DNA of 64,000 bases. Origin: Morella rubra. Taxonomy: Eukaryota > Streptophyta > Magnoliopsida > Fagales > Myricaceae. The notes beneath the pieces were generated by a model. It was not told the origin of the DNA and did not search any database. It saw only the letters and a program-made list of their open reading frames with translations. Made by a program: the position numbers and the translations under genes. The stretch is from the NCBI GenBank assembly GCA_003952965.2, contig CM025851.1, forward strand, positions 17,706,525 through 17,770,524, in the 5' to 3' direction. Every line of letters starts with the position of its first letter. The stretch's first letter is position 1. Shown here one piece after another: positions 21,471 to 34,900 of this stretch.

Positions 21471-21845
21471 GACAACCATAAAGAATATAGTTTGGACTAA
21501 GTTTAGTCCACCAAAAGTGGATAATAAGTGGACTAAATTATTGGTATGACTAATATATTCACTTAATTTACAAAAATGATAAATTTAAGTATTCTAAGAC
21601 CTAAGTCATGTTTAAAAGATTTAGTCCAACTCATGTCATATATAGTCAAATGTTGAACAATGAAGATATAATGTAGAAATCAACAAACTATCAACAGAAT
21701 GTAGGAAAGTTTTCATAGTTTTAAGATGACTGATCTTGAAATATTAATGGAATACTTTTAGGATGGTATGTGACATAGATACACCTTAACGTTAACTAGC
21801 CAAACTACCATAACTCACCTTAGATCTAGCTAGAAGCCTAGAACC
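21471..21845. other. intergenic between the hAT fragment and the duplicated exportin-2 segment
   Basis: AT-rich. It contains a small palindromic motif TTGGACTAAGTTTAGTCCA near 21493 and a related GATTTAGTCCAA near 21618, possibly the ends of a decayed MITE. No gene is seen. Confidence 0.45.
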
Positions 21846-24608
21846 TTTTTTTTTTTTTTTATGAATTTGTGTTTATTTTCCAATCGTAGAAGGCCATGGG
21901 TTGCCCATTGGGCCCAATAATGTAATCAACAAAAATTCATCCCGAAAAGAATTCTGGGCCCTATTGTATTCACCATTGTATCGGAAGTCTTCTCCACTTG
22001 GCCCGTCTTTACGCCCACTTCCAACACGATACCTTTTCAGCGTATTTTATTCTTTTTTTCTTCTGTTTGAAATTTTTCTTTTTGGTCCTTCGGAGTTCGG
22101 AGCAATCAGAAATACGCTATTTAAATTCCCACAACACTGTCTTTTTTTCCCTCTCGCCAAAAATCTGTCAGCTTACTTCTTTCCAAAACCCTAAACCTAG
22201 AAATGGAGTGGAATCCTGAAACCCTGTCGTTCCTTTCGCAATGCTTCCTCCACACTCTTTCTCCGGCTCCCGAGCCGCGGCGCCGCGCCGAGGCGTCGCT
22301 CTCCGGGGCTGCCGATAACCCCAACTACGGACTCGCGGTCCTCCGCCTAGTTGCCGAGCCGTCCGTTGATGAGCAGATCCGCCAAGCCGCCGCTGTCAAC
22401 TTCAAGAACCATCTCCGAGCCCGTTGGGCACCCGCCTTAGCGGATGAGCCCAATTCCCCGGCCTTGTCACTTATTGCAGACTCCGAGAAGGAACAGATCA
22501 AAGCATTAATCGTCCCCCTCATGCTCTCTTCCACTCCCAAAATCCAATCCCAGCTCAGCGAAGCTCTTGCACTCATCGGCAAGCACGATTTCCCGAAACT
22601 TTGGCCGGCATTGCTCCCTGAGCTCGTGTCAAACCTGCAGAAAGCGTCGCAGGCCTCCGATTACACCTGCATCAACGGTATTCTCGGCACCGCCAATTCT
22701 ATCTTTAAGAAATTCCGTTACCAATACAAAACCAATGATCTTTTGCTTGATTTGAAGTATTGTTTGGATAATTTTGCCGCACCGTTATTAGAAATCTTTC
22801 TGAAAACCGCGGCTATGATTGATTCCGCGGCGGGCGCACCTGCCCCAACTGTTAGGCCACTTTTTGAGTCTCAGAAGCTATGTTGTAGAATATTTTATTC
22901 ACTGAATTTTCAGGAGCTGCCTGAGTTTTTTGAGGACCATATGAAGGAGTGGATGACTGAGTTTAGGAAATATCTTACTACGAATTATCAGGTGCTTGAG
23001 AGTAGTGGGGCTGATGGCCTTGCACTTGTCGATGAGCTTAGAGCTGCAGTGTGTGAGAATATTAATCTTTATATGGAGAAGAATGAGGAGGAGTTTCAAG
23101 GGTACTTGAATGAGTTTGCCCTAGCGGTTTGGAGTTTATTGGGGAATGTCACCCAATCTTCTAGCCGTGATCAGCTAGCTATTGTGGCAATCAAGTTTTT
23201 GACTACAGTAAGCATGAGTGTGCACCACACACTGTTTGCAGGTGAGGGAGTCATACCGCAGATTTGTCAGAGTATTGTGATTCCAAATGTGAGGTTGAGA
23301 GAAGAGGATGAGGAACTCTTTGAAATGAACTATATTGAGTTCATTAGGAGGGATATGGAGGGAAGCGATCTTGATACTAGGAGGAGGATTGCATGTGAGC
23401 TTCTTAAAGGGATTGCAACCAATTATAAGCAACAAGTCACTGATATAGTTTCTTCACAGATTCAGCATTTGTTAACATCGTTTGCAGCGAACCCAGTTGC
23501 AAATTGGAAGGATAAGGACTGTGCCATCTACTTGGTTGTCTCCCTTTCAACGAAGAGGGCTGGGGGTACCTCAACTGATCTTGTTGATGTTCAAAGCTTT
23601 TTTGCTTCAGTAATTGTGCCTGAGTTGAAAAGTCAGGATGTGAATGGGTTTCCAATGCTTAAGGCAGGTGCACTGAAATTCTTTACAATGTTCCGGAATC
23701 AAATACCAAAGGACATTGCGGTTCAACTTTTTCAAGATTTAGTTCGGTTCCTTCTTGCAGAGTCGAAATACAGTTCATTCTTATGCTGGAAGTTGTATTG
23801 AGAAACCGCTGGTCAAGGAAGTGGGAGAATAGCAGATACTGGAAAAGACATTGCTCCTTTTTTTAAGAGCTGATGACCAACCTTTTCAATGCCTTCAAGT
23901 TTCCAGAGTTGAGGAGAATCAATATATATGAAGTGTATCATGCGGGTCCTTGGGGTAGCAGAAATATCTCCTGAGGATGCTGGAACTTGTGTTAATGGAT
24001 GACTTCTATTCTCATGGAAATTTGCAAGAACAAGAACCCGATATTTAATACTATCTTCGAGTCTGTGCCATCTGTCAAGAGGCATGTGAGAAGGACCCCT
24101 CACTCATATCAGCATTGAAGAAAGACTTCTCCCATCCAGTTATATTGCCAATGAGTTACTGAGTTTTCCCCTATGCATTCACTTCTGGCCAGCTTGTTGA
24201 GTTGAATAGTCCACCACTTTATCTACATGCAGATTTTTGAGATTCTGCTGTTACCTGATTCGTGAAGAGAGATCAAATGTCCCAGCGCTTGTGCGTCTGC
24301 TGCAGGCCTTCCTTCAGAAGGCACCCCATGAGCTTAACCAAGAGGGAAGGCTTAGCAAGGTGCTTGGGATATTCAACACGCTCATCTCATCTCCAAATTC
24401 TGCTGAACAGGGTTTCTATGTGCTCAATACTGTCATTGAGAGTCTTGAATATGGCGTAATTGCACCATACATCTGCCACATATGGGCTGCTCTTTTTGGG
24501 CAGCTCCAAAATAGGCGAGCAGTAAAGTTTGTCAAGTCTTTTGTTATAATTATGTCACTTTTTGCAGTCAAACATGGTTCCACAAACCTTGTAGATACGA
24601 TGAATGCT
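21846..24608 (+). repeat. left copy of the exportin-2 tandem duplication
   Basis: This segment repeats 24628-27430 with an offset of 2783 bases over promoter, leader and the first 1.56 kb of coding sequence. The two copies look base-for-base identical there, apart from one or two bases in the poly-T/ATGAATTTG region at the left edge. Between about 23765 and 24290 this copy differs by some 25-30 small length changes, nearly all losses. From about 24290 to 24608 it is identical again. It ends at the codons for MNA, followed by a 19-base filler (24609-24627). Confidence 0.92.
22203..24608 (+). pseudogene. XPO2: broken exportin-2 (CAS/CSE1) copy
   Basis: The reading frame is open for 532 codons (22203-23801). 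The first 521 residues are identical to the intact copy. An extra A in the run after GCAGAGTCG (about 23767) then shifts the frame and adds 11 unrelated residues before a stop. Downstream, numerous 1-4 base losses keep the frame broken. From about 24275 the original frame is readable again ([20 protein letters not shown] to LVDTMNA). The copy ends there, lacking about 158 C-terminal residues of the 973. Its promoter and leader are the same as those of the intact copy, so a transcript could exist, but the product would lack the C-terminal HEAT repeats needed for cargo and Ran binding. The error pattern also fits an unpolished assembly segment. Confidence 0.88.
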
Positions 24609-24627
24609 AGCTTGACAGTCTCTAGAC

Positions 24628-24985
24628 CTTTTTTTTTTTTTTTTATGATTTGTGTTTATTTTCCAATCGTAGAAGGCCATGGGTTGCCCATTGGGCCCAA
24701 TAATGTAATCAACAAAAATTCATCCCGAAAAGAATTCTGGGCCCTATTGTATTCACCATTGTATCGGAAGTCTTCTCCACTTGGCCCGTCTTTACGCCCA
24801 CTTCCAACACGATACCTTTTCAGCGTATTTTATTCTTTTTTTCTTCTGTTTGAAATTTTTCTTTTTGGTCCTTCGGAGTTCGGAGCAATCAGAAATACGC
24901 TATTTAAATTCCCACAACACTGTCTTTTTTTCCCTCTCGCCAAAAATCTGTCAGCTTACTTCTTTCCAAAACCCTAAACCTAGAA
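24628..24985 (+). promoter_or_regulatory. promoter and 5' leader of exportin-2
   Basis: A pyrimidine-rich region precedes a possible TATA-like box, GCTATTTAAATTCCC, at about 24899-24913. A leader of roughly 50-60 bases follows, containing AACCCTAAACC, a telo-box-like motif (AAACCCTAA class) common in promoters of housekeeping and translation genes. The same region is present upstream of the broken copy. Confidence 0.5.
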
Positions 24986-27430
24986 ATGGAGTGGAATCCT
25001 GAAACCCTGTCGTTCCTTTCGCAATGCTTCCTCCACACTCTTTCTCCGGCTCCCGAGCCGCGGCGCCGCGCCGAGGCGTCGCTCTCCGGGGCTGCCGATA
25101 ACCCCAACTACGGACTCGCGGTCCTCCGCCTAGTTGCCGAGCCGTCCGTTGATGAGCAGATCCGCCAAGCCGCCGCTGTCAACTTCAAGAACCATCTCCG
25201 AGCCCGTTGGGCACCCGCCTTAGCGGATGAGCCCAATTCCCCGGCCTTGTCACTTATTGCAGACTCCGAGAAGGAACAGATCAAAGCATTAATCGTCCCC
25301 CTCATGCTCTCTTCCACTCCCAAAATCCAATCCCAGCTCAGCGAAGCTCTTGCACTCATCGGCAAGCACGATTTCCCGAAACTTTGGCCGGCATTGCTCC
25401 CTGAGCTCGTGTCAAACCTGCAGAAAGCGTCGCAGGCCTCCGATTACACCTGCATCAACGGTATTCTCGGCACCGCCAATTCTATCTTTAAGAAATTCCG
25501 TTACCAATACAAAACCAATGATCTTTTGCTTGATTTGAAGTATTGTTTGGATAATTTTGCCGCACCGTTATTAGAAATCTTTCTGAAAACCGCGGCTATG
25601 ATTGATTCCGCGGCGGGCGCACCTGCCCCAACTGTTAGGCCACTTTTTGAGTCTCAGAAGCTATGTTGTAGAATATTTTATTCACTGAATTTTCAGGAGC
25701 TGCCTGAGTTTTTTGAGGACCATATGAAGGAGTGGATGACTGAGTTTAGGAAATATCTTACTACGAATTATCAGGTGCTTGAGAGTAGTGGGGCTGATGG
25801 CCTTGCACTTGTCGATGAGCTTAGAGCTGCAGTGTGTGAGAATATTAATCTTTATATGGAGAAGAATGAGGAGGAGTTTCAAGGGTACTTGAATGAGTTT
25901 GCCCTAGCGGTTTGGAGTTTATTGGGGAATGTCACCCAATCTTCTAGCCGTGATCAGCTAGCTATTGTGGCAATCAAGTTTTTGACTACAGTAAGCATGA
26001 GTGTGCACCACACACTGTTTGCAGGTGAGGGAGTCATACCGCAGATTTGTCAGAGTATTGTGATTCCAAATGTGAGGTTGAGAGAAGAGGATGAGGAACT
26101 CTTTGAAATGAACTATATTGAGTTCATTAGGAGGGATATGGAGGGAAGCGATCTTGATACTAGGAGGAGGATTGCATGTGAGCTTCTTAAAGGGATTGCA
26201 ACCAATTATAAGCAACAAGTCACTGATATAGTTTCTTCACAGATTCAGCATTTGTTAACATCGTTTGCAGCGAACCCAGTTGCAAATTGGAAGGATAAGG
26301 ACTGTGCCATCTACTTGGTTGTCTCCCTTTCAACGAAGAGGGCTGGGGGTACCTCAACTGATCTTGTTGATGTTCAAAGCTTTTTTGCTTCAGTAATTGT
26401 GCCTGAGTTGAAAAGTCAGGATGTGAATGGGTTTCCAATGCTTAAGGCAGGTGCACTGAAATTCTTTACAATGTTCCGGAATCAAATACCAAAGGACATT
26501 GCGGTTCAACTTTTTCAAGATTTAGTTCGGTTCCTTCTTGCAGAGTCGAATACAGTTCATTCTTATGCTGGAAGTTGTATTGAGAAACTCTTGCTGGTCA
26601 AGGAAGTGGGAGGAATAGCAAGATATACTGGAAAAGACATTGCTCCTTTTTTTAGAGAGCTGATGACCAACCTTTTCAATGCCTTCAAGTTTCCAGAGTC
26701 TGAGGAGAATCAATATATAATGAAGTGTATCATGCGGGTCCTTGGGGTAGCAGAAATATCTCCTGAGGATGCTGGAACTTGTGTTAATGGATTGACTTCT
26801 ATTCTCATGGAAATTTGCAAGAACCCAAAGAACCCGATATTTAATCACTATCTCTTCGAGTCTGTGGCCATTCTTGTCAAGAGGGCATGTGAGAAGGACC
26901 CCTCACTCATATCAGCATTTGAAGAAAGACTTCTCCCATGCCTCCAGTTCATATTGGCCAATGATGTTACTGAGTTCTTCCCCTATGCATTTCAACTTCT
27001 GGCTCAGCTTGTTGAGTTGAATAGTCCACCACTTCCTCCCATCTACATGCAGATTTTTGAGATTCTGCTGTTACCTGATTCGTGGAAGAGAGCATCAAAT
27101 GTCCCAGCGCTTGTGCGTCTGCTGCAGGCCTTCCTTCAGAAGGCACCCCATGAGCTTAACCAAGAGGGAAGGCTTAGCAAGGTGCTTGGGATATTCAACA
27201 CGCTCATCTCATCTCCAAATTCTGCTGAACAGGGTTTCTATGTGCTCAATACTGTCATTGAGAGTCTTGAATATGGCGTAATTGCACCATACATCTGCCA
27301 CATATGGGCTGCTCTTTTTGGGCAGCTCCAAAATAGGCGAGCAGTAAAGTTTGTCAAGTCTTTTGTTATAATTATGTCACTTTTTGCAGTCAAACATGGT
27401 TCCACAAACCTTGTAGATACGATGAATGCT
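24628..27430 (+). repeat. right copy of the exportin-2 tandem duplication
   Basis: This is the partner of 21846-24608. It begins in a poly-T tract followed by ATGATTTGTGTTTATTTTCC and runs through the promoter, leader and 815 codons of the intact gene. Beyond 27430 the sequence is unique. Confidence 0.92.
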
Positions 27431-27907
27431 GTTCAGCCCAACATATTTCCTATGATCGTGAAGCAGTTTTTGATACCTAATCTGAAGCTGATCACTGGAG
27501 CCATTGAGATTAAGTTGACTGCAGTTGCTTCTACAAGAGTTATCTGTGAATCTCCAGCTCTTTTGGATGTCACCAATGTTGAACTGTGGGGAAAAATGCT
27601 GGATAGTGTTGTTACCCTCCTCTCACGGCCAGAGCAGGATAGGGCGGAGGAGGAACCTGAAATGCCAGATATTACAGAAAACGTGGGTTATACTGCCACC
27701 TTTGTCCGTCTTTATAATGCTGGGAAGAAAGAGGAGGATCCTCTGAAAGATATAAAGGACCCGAGGGAGTTTTTGGTAGCTTCATTGGCAAGGCTTTCTT
27801 CACTCTCTCCTGGGAGATATCCCCAAATAATCAGCCAATACCTTGATCCAGCTAATCAAGCAGCCTTACTTCAGCTATGCAACACTTATAACCGTCCAAT
27901 AGTCTGA
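24986..27907 (+). CDS. XPO2: exportin-2 (CAS/CSE1), importin-alpha re-exporter
   Basis: This intact 973-residue reading frame has no intron and is close to the 972 residues I recall for the Arabidopsis CAS protein. Exportin-2 is a karyopherin-beta made of HEAT repeats. With Ran-GTP it carries importin-alpha back to the cytoplasm after import. The importin-beta N-terminal domain lies at about residues 25-100 ([37 protein letters not shown]). The Cse1 domain follows to about 525 ([30 protein letters not shown]). The CAS/CSE1 C-terminal domain fills the rest ([48 protein letters not shown]). The start follows AAACCTAGAA and is the first ATG after the promoter. A nearly identical broken copy lies directly upstream in the same orientation. 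Single-copy housekeeping expression is expected. Confidence 0.97.
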   Translation: MEWNPETLSFLSQCFLHTLSPAPEPRRRAEASLSGAADNPNYGLAVLRLVAEPSVDEQIRQAAAVNFKNHLRARWAPALADEPNSPALSLIADSEKEQIKALIVPLMLSSTPKIQSQLSEALALIGKHDFPKLWPALLPELVSNLQKASQASDYTCINGILGTANSIFKKFRYQYKTNDLLLDLKYCLDNFAAPLLEIFLKTAAMIDSAAGAPAPTVRPLFESQKLCCRIFYSLNFQELPEFFEDHMKEWMTEFRKYLTTNYQVLESSGADGLALVDELRAAVCENINLYMEKNEEEFQGYLNEFALAVWSLLGNVTQSSSRDQLAIVAIKFLTTVSMSVHHTLFAGEGVIPQICQSIVIPNVRLREEDEELFEMNYIEFIRRDMEGSDLDTRRRIACELLKGIATNYKQQVTDIVSSQIQHLLTSFAANPVANWKDKDCAIYLVVSLSTKRAGGTSTDLVDVQSFFASVIVPELKSQDVNGFPMLKAGALKFFTMFRNQIPKDIAVQLFQDLVRFLLAESNTVHSYAGSCIEKLLLVKEVGGIARYTGKDIAPFFRELMTNLFNAFKFPESEENQYIMKCIMRVLGVAEISPEDAGTCVNGLTSILMEICKNPKNPIFNHYLFESVAILVKRACEKDPSLISAFEERLLPCLQFILANDVTEFFPYAFQLLAQLVELNSPPLPPIYMQIFEILLLPDSWKRASNVPALVRLLQAFLQKAPHELNQEGRLSKVLGIFNTLISSPNSAEQGFYVLNTVIESLEYGVIAPYICHIWAALFGQLQNRRAVKFVKSFVIIMSLFAVKHGSTNLVDTMNAVQPNIFPMIVKQFLIPNLKLITGAIEIKLTAVASTRVICESPALLDVTNVELWGKMLDSVVTLLSRPEQDRAEEEPEMPDITENVGYTATFVRLYNAGKKEEDPLKDIKDPREFLVASLARLSSLSPGRYPQIISQYLDPANQAALLQLCNTYNRPIV

Positions 27908-30900
27908 GTAAGTTGTTATTTGAAGCTATTTTTTCGTTCATTATTATTTTATGATTGTCCCAGCTGTTATTATTATCATTAAAGTATTCTTCTATTACTT
28001 CTGGGACTTCCTGCTTATGGAACACCTGTAAAATAGAATGGGGCTTGTATGGAGTCAGCTGTAGACTACCAGATCCGTTTTGATATAGGAAATTGCATTT
28101 ATCATTGGTTTCTCATGACTAATAGTTTCATACTAGTAATATATGTATTACATGGAGAACGCAGATGATTGTGATAAAATCAATGTGATTCTCTTATTTT
28201 CTGCAGTGTATTTCTCTTTCTCTCTAAAAATTTGTTGGTTTTTATGAGGGGATTTCTCAGATCCTCTCCTTTTTATTTTATGTATTCCCTCTCCACCCCT
28301 TTTGTCTTGGTGAACACCAAAAGTACTTTTTGTACCAAACATAGAGATTAGGAGAGAAATCAATGAAGCAAATGAAAAAAATTCTAAGTGACGTAATTGC
28401 ATTATTTACAAGAACATGCAAGTATCATTGAAGAGATGAACAAATAGAGGAACTAGCAGGCAAAAGACATAATAACACTCAATTGGACACATGAATCCCC
28501 TCTATTATGATGCAAGTGAGGACTGGAAGGCTAGGTTTCGTTTATTTGATATCCAAGTATCATGTATTACATACTGGATTAGCCAGAGAGTTTGTGGAAG
28601 TTGGGTTATAGTTGGTCTGATTTGGTTCCTGTTGTAAGCATTTCTAATTTGGTGGAAGTACAGCTCAAAGTTAATCAAGAAAATGTAGTGATTTCAAGTT
28701 AGAATATCAGTGTCTGATAGGGTCTAAGTTGAAGAATCCATTACATGCGTGAAAACCTTAGACATTTTTGGAAGAGTGTTGCAAGATCAAGTGATGAGTA
28801 GGAAGTACATGTTCTTTAGCTTTGACAAATGAATGGTTATGCAATGGAGCTCTGTTGGCGTCCATGAGCCTTGCAATTCGAACTCCAGCTTCAAACTCTT
28901 TTGACTTAGTTTAGACACAAGACTTTTATGTTATCACTAGCTTCAATGTTATGTTACTTTTTTTCTGTCCAATGATGGCTTATCGTAAACCTTATCAAGT
29001 CTTTTTTTTATTGATATAAGGTTCATTCTTCCTCGCCAAAATCTTTATTTTGTGCTAGTATTTGGGAGTTTACGTAATGTTACTCCCAAGTGGTTTTGAT
29101 GGACTTTAATAGCCTCTAACCAGTTTGATACATCAATTCGTGGGGTAGGAGAGGAAGAATTTTGCACAGTACAATTGGATGAGAAAATATGTGGTTGCAG
29201 ACGATTGCTATGAGTTCACATCTATCGAAAAACTAGCCATGGCGAGAGATAGAAGAAAGTATATCTTTGCAATTTTGTTTTGCTAGTGCCAAGTGAGAAG
29301 AAACTTTTAAAGAACAACTGCTGTTTGATTAATAGTAAAGAAAAATGCTAATTGCATTCAGGTAAAATACAATTACTCGCATCTCCTATGTTGCCTGTGA
29401 CTTCCAAATGTTGCACTGTTCTTTCTTGTGAAAGTAATCACTGTTTGCATTTTAGCACGGGGGTGGTGCGGTAGGCCCATGTAGCACTTCTTCATTCCGT
29501 CAGTGCATAGAGATTGGTATAGCAATCGATTCATCATTTTATTTGCTTCATGAGAATGCCCTTTGAAACGCTTAATTTCTTTCAATGAGGTGAAGTTGTT
29601 GTAGGTTCATTACATTACATGGTCATAAGTTTGATGAAGATCTTATCATTTGATAGTACTGTCAACTTTTAGCATTGACTCGAATTGTAACTTGATGCTG
29701 GTGCTCGAAATAAATCCTAAGAGAAGCTCCCGTGGGATGGTGTATCAGTTGCATATGACGGTATTTGTGTAGTGAACTCTTTAGTTTGCTCTCAGTAAAG
29801 AAGTGTATTTGAGGCTTTAGCATAGCAGAATCTTTTTGTGCTGTTTTAATATGGCTGCACTTTTGGGGGTTTACCTGCATGCCTTCAATAATTGTTCAGA
29901 AAAACGAGAAATAATACTATTCCCACTTTTCACACCTTTACTGACCTCAGGGTATTTCTCTATAGATTTTAAACTCTGGCAGTTTTGGTTGGGATATCTT
30001 AGCCAAGAGGTGAGCCTATACTTCTGAATCCGAATGCGTTGACTTGTGGCTTATCTTATGCCAATATTAAACCATTTGTCTTTTCTACTATTTTTCTCTT
30101 TTTTCCTTCTTTATGAGACCTCTTACGGTAATCCTAGGATATATACCTTTTTCACTGACCGGCTAAATCTGTCTGTACCTCATTATACAAAGAAATTAGT
30201 ACATCAATATTTTATTGAACCATCTCCTTTTACTTTGTTGTTTTTGAGTTGATGATACTTTTGACATTCATAACGTGAAACCCTCTTGTGTGTATTGACT
30301 TGTTACTTGCTTCAGGATCTATTTCATGAGTTTGTTGCTTCAGTTATTTATGCATCAATGAACCGTGCTCTTTAACTATTCTCATGCTGGCTTGCCAGAG
30401 AAATAGATTCAAACTTTCTTCCTGGCTATTTTGCCACCCCTTTTACTGTCATACTCTTTACCATATACATTGTGCTTCGTCTATTTCTCTCGGCAATCAT
30501 CTAATCATCCAGTTCCACAATTTTACAGGATCTTGCCAGCAAGGGAACAAGCATGTTTTTGGGCATGGTTTCAATGGCCTTGATCAGGGCTTCTTGAGAG
30601 CAACTGGTACTTTTGACGTTGCAGTTAATCCGTTTAGATGGTAAGAGTTCATGTTCCAGTTGTATAGCGTCCAAAGCTCTTATGCAGTGGTGATTTGGGA
30701 TTTTGGTGCATCAATTTTTTCTTAGATTGAGATGCAGAGAGAAGATGGAAATTTTGCACAGTGTTTCACTAGGTTTTGGTTAGGAAATCTCCATCTTCCT
30801 ATGGCTTAGTCAGGTGCCATGTTTTGCCCGCATTTGCGTGCAGATCACCAAGTGATCTTGTAATCTATATACATGTATGTGGTTGATGCTTTTGTCGACC

Positions 30901-31130
30901 AAGTGAGTTTGTTGTCGTATTATACATGCATGCGGTTGTCATTATTTGTTTCGGTTTTCTATGACAAACTATACAACGGCTTTACTTTTGAAATGAAGAT
31001 TGAACTATCGGCCTCTTATGTCCCATCAAGCAGACCTTTGAGTTTTGAAAATTGCCACTTGTTGCGATTACCGGGTAAGAATTCCATATAAAATCCTATC
31101 AAAATTCATGGGTAAATGTTTCTCTCCTAT
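27908..31130. other. 3' flank of exportin-2 and intergenic sequence, no second gene recognised
   Basis: The 3' UTR probably ends within the first few hundred bases, with T-rich and ATTAAAGT motifs near 27980. The rest is T-rich on the plus strand, with short open frames (29373-29585, 30384-30644 and 30873-31091) that have no recognised domain. A spliced 3' leader or non-coding transcript cannot be excluded from sequence alone. Confidence 0.45.
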
Positions 31131-34100
31131 TTGTAGATTCCGTACATTGTGATTTCTTTAATTCTTTTTGTGGTCCTTGTTGCATTTTTTTTTTCTTTGG
31201 TTTGATGGGTTCTTGTTAAATGAATGCGCTTAGGACTGACCTTTATTTTATGGTTACAATTTCCTGTTTTTGAGATTCACTGGTGCTGACCACTCGATAC
31301 GTAGTCGGGTCCACGGAAGCAGTCATACAAAAAGATCTTGTTCTGTGTTTATTTAGAAAGTTTCAAAGCTAACACGTCGTTCCCACTTCCCATGCCGTCT
31401 TCATTTTGGTCTTATTGAGTTTTTTGCAAGATTGTCATTTTAATTTTCAGCGGACCATTTTTTTTTCCTTGGGCCCAACATTCGCCTCCTTTAGATCCTA
31501 GGCCCAACATCTCTTCATTTTCAACTCTGCGTGGAGGCCTAACTCCTTAATTAATTTGTGAGTCGAAAGAGGATTAAGGCTCCTTCTTCTAGCCTCTAAT
31601 TTCTTGTCTCAATTCGAAAGTCAAATTTGGGTAAAGATATATAACAAGCATTAAATATTTGTAGGATTTACATGTGTCTCTTGCTGAAATTCAATCCAAG
31701 TAGATTAGGATTTTTTTTTGTAATTTTTGATTAGAATTGCATTTTGTAATTTGGAGTCAAACACACACAATAGGTAGACCTTACATTATTTAATATTGTT
31801 AACGTATACAGTATAAGTTTTACAATATGGTCCACCTCTCTTTTAGAAATGTACAATTGTTCGAAATGTACAATTTGGACAGGAGACTGTGTAAGACCTT
31901 GGTCCAAATCTGAGCATAGAAGAAAATTTATAAAAAATTTAATCCACCAGTAAGCTTGTATGTTGATTTAAGACGCAGAGTCCTCTGTTTATTGAAATAC
32001 ACACATATGACCCATATGCCATAAAGACGCAGCTTCCCGTGTATTGGTTCACTATATTGGTGTGGTCCTTTCGGGATCCAGCTACCTGTTTAGTGGATCT
32101 TTCATGCAAACCCTACTCATAGGAGTTCGTGCTTTGCGCGACACGTATATAAAGGTTGAACTCCATTGTGGGCAAGAAAAGTTTCCAGTTTGGTGAACTC
32201 TGCGCACAAGAAGGCCCAACAACATCTTTCAATTTATTATTTTTACATTTTATATGTTTTTAAGAACTGCCCAAGACAAAAGGTGAAGGGCCAAAGCCGA
32301 AGGATATTGCGATCCCAGGTGACAAGAAGTGGTGCTATATCTACTGGAAAAAGCCAGGTGACATGCGGCGGATTCTAAAGAGGAAAACCAGCACCAAACC
32401 GTGACCAATTTCAGCTTTTACTTTCGCTAATCATTTTTTCCCACAACCACCAACCCCTTCTTAGGCCTGATCACCAATCATTCACAAACTGCTAACATCA
32501 CGAATAGGACGTGCATGCTTTAGGGGTTTTATAATTAATAATTAGCTAATTGTTTAACTTCATAATCCCTCAAATCATTTCTCGGATTAATAAATTGCAA
32601 TGAAATAAATATATATTTTTTTTAATTAAAGACTTCTAAAACCCCCCCTCCTCTTTTTCCTTTGTCCTTCTTGTGGAAAACACTTACCACTTGTGGGGAA
32701 TGTAGTGGGCATAGAAATGGGCCCAAGGCGATTATATGTTTAGCTATTTGTATCATCCTAGCATATTTTCTTCCTCGTTTTTTTGTAGTAACTTGGAAAA
32801 GGAAGAAAACAAAGAGAAGAGGAAGAAGAAGAAGATAAAGTTAATCAAATTATAATTGATCTAAGCCTTCTTTAAACGAAGCACTGTAACTCTCAAATTT
32901 GTTTACGTATTCTCTTCCTAAGATGGAAATTCACCCGAGGGTTTCTTTTTTCTCTTGTAAATTATTTCTCACGCCCAATACATCAACTTTTGACAAACTA
33001 AATGGTTTTTATAGACCCTCTAATCGAAGTCGTTCATCAGGACCACGCACAAGGTACAGATCACCAATTTTGCACAGTAAAGTAAGATGGAAGTTATATA
33101 TAAACACAAATCTCTATTAATTGTTTATGGGAAGTGACAATATATTATCAAATTTATAATGTCCACCCAGATGTGTAGTGTATTTTGGTAGACTGCCCAA
33201 CTCACTTCCACTAGAACGTTCTTTAATTAATTAATTATGTGTTGGGGAGCTAAAATAAGTTTTAGGATTAATTAATATTGGACCATCTTTAAGGTATATA
33301 TATCATGCTGTATACGGGCCAAGCCCCTCTCCAATCAACAGGAGGGTTAATGAGATAATCATGGTTGTCATAATGTAATGCCCTTTAGGACCCCACCATA
33401 TGTTTCAGCCTCATCCAAATCTTGTCCCCCACCCTTCCCCACCACCAGAGTTTTTTTTCATAACCTGTTTCTGGCACTACTTTGATGGTCCACAGTCCCT
33501 TTAATGACCTATTAGAAGTAAACCATCTATAAAATTATGTTTAGTGGTAGCTTTACCCTAATTGACCAATCCCCTGCCATTCATATTGCTGATCCCTTTG
33601 TGCTGTTTTTTTTTTTTTTTTTTAATTCGAAATACTTTGAATACCTGGGTGAAGCAATTGGAGAAGGAATAATACACCTATACATATATTTATGGCCATG
33701 GTGGTGGCGTATGGAGAACATGCATTTATAAAAAGCAACCCCCAAAGGAAGGAAATGAAAGAAAGCTAACTCACCAAATCCCTTTTTCCTCTAAACCGTT
33801 AGCATACCATATGCCATCTAAAACACTTGGATGAAATTTTGTAATGGATAACCCAACAGAAAGCGCAGAAATTTTGAACATTTTCGAGAAACAAAGGACA
33901 AACTTCAACGTAATGGATAAGGATCTTTTATAATTTTCTGTCTGAATTCTATAGTACAACAATACTGATAGAAAATTACAGAGGATCCGATGCTGTCATA
34001 ATTTACCTGAGTGTTTACCATTTCTATTTCTGTAGGTACGCATTTGATTTCTGCATGATTACGCAAACAAAGGTCGCCCACGTTTTCTGGTGACAAGTTT

Positions 34101-34900
34101 CTCGTAGATGATCAGTTCAGCCCCTTGTCTTCGCAGGAGGGTGAAAAATGGTGACACGGGGGTGGGGTGCGTTCTTGTTGCGAAAGGGTTCTAAAAAGGT
34201 GGGAAATGCAGAGACGAGAAAGAGAGGGACCATCAAAGATTCCCAGCTTAACGAGGTAGTGGATCTAACGGCTAGCAAGCGTCAAACTGAGGTCCAAAGT
34301 GAGTCATGATTCGTACGGCCAAAGTGAACACAGATCCCACTCAGCCCTTCCTAAAAAGTTTTGGAAGGATATTGTTATTCTCTTCTTATCAACGGAGATA
34401 TTTTTGGAGGGAATATTGACACTATTATTAGGGATAAACTAGAGAAAATATAATTAAATATATATTTATTTTATAGTCGGAGATGGTATATATGCATCCA
34501 ATAAAGACAAAGATAAACCTAGGCAATCTAAGATACATTCTGTTTCAAGTGGACACGTATTCGAGGCAAGATCACAAAAGTAATAATTAATATAACGTGT
34601 CGAAATTATTTGAATAAAGACAATACAAAATTTCATTACAATTATTCGTTAAATGCTTTTTTGTTTTTTTGCAACCTTGAATTTTCAAATAATAGTACGG
34701 CATAAGCTTAACATCTCCGATGAGGAGCCGTAAAGTATCAAATATCCAGACGTACTTTGAATCGTTGGCAAGTAAAAGTTTAAAAGAAATAACATTAACT
34801 TAATCAATTAGATGACAAGTGTTAAGACAGATTGTTATACTATCCCAAGAATTTATGTTCCTACCGTAAAGCAATAACCTAATTAAGCCGAAACATCTCT
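31131..34900. other. intergenic, no gene recognised
   Basis: AT-rich sequence with homopolymer runs (for example poly-T at 33607-33622 and C runs at 32642-32648). A G/C-rich patch at 32030-32160 ends in an ACACGTATATAAAGG TATA-like context and could be part of an old LTR. No coding domain was identified. Confidence 0.45.

Noticed and set aside
24237-24977. 246-codon frame between the exportin-2 copies as a separate gene
   Set aside because: Its first part is exportin-2 residues from the broken copy and its second part is translated promoter and leader of the intact copy. It is a junction artefact.
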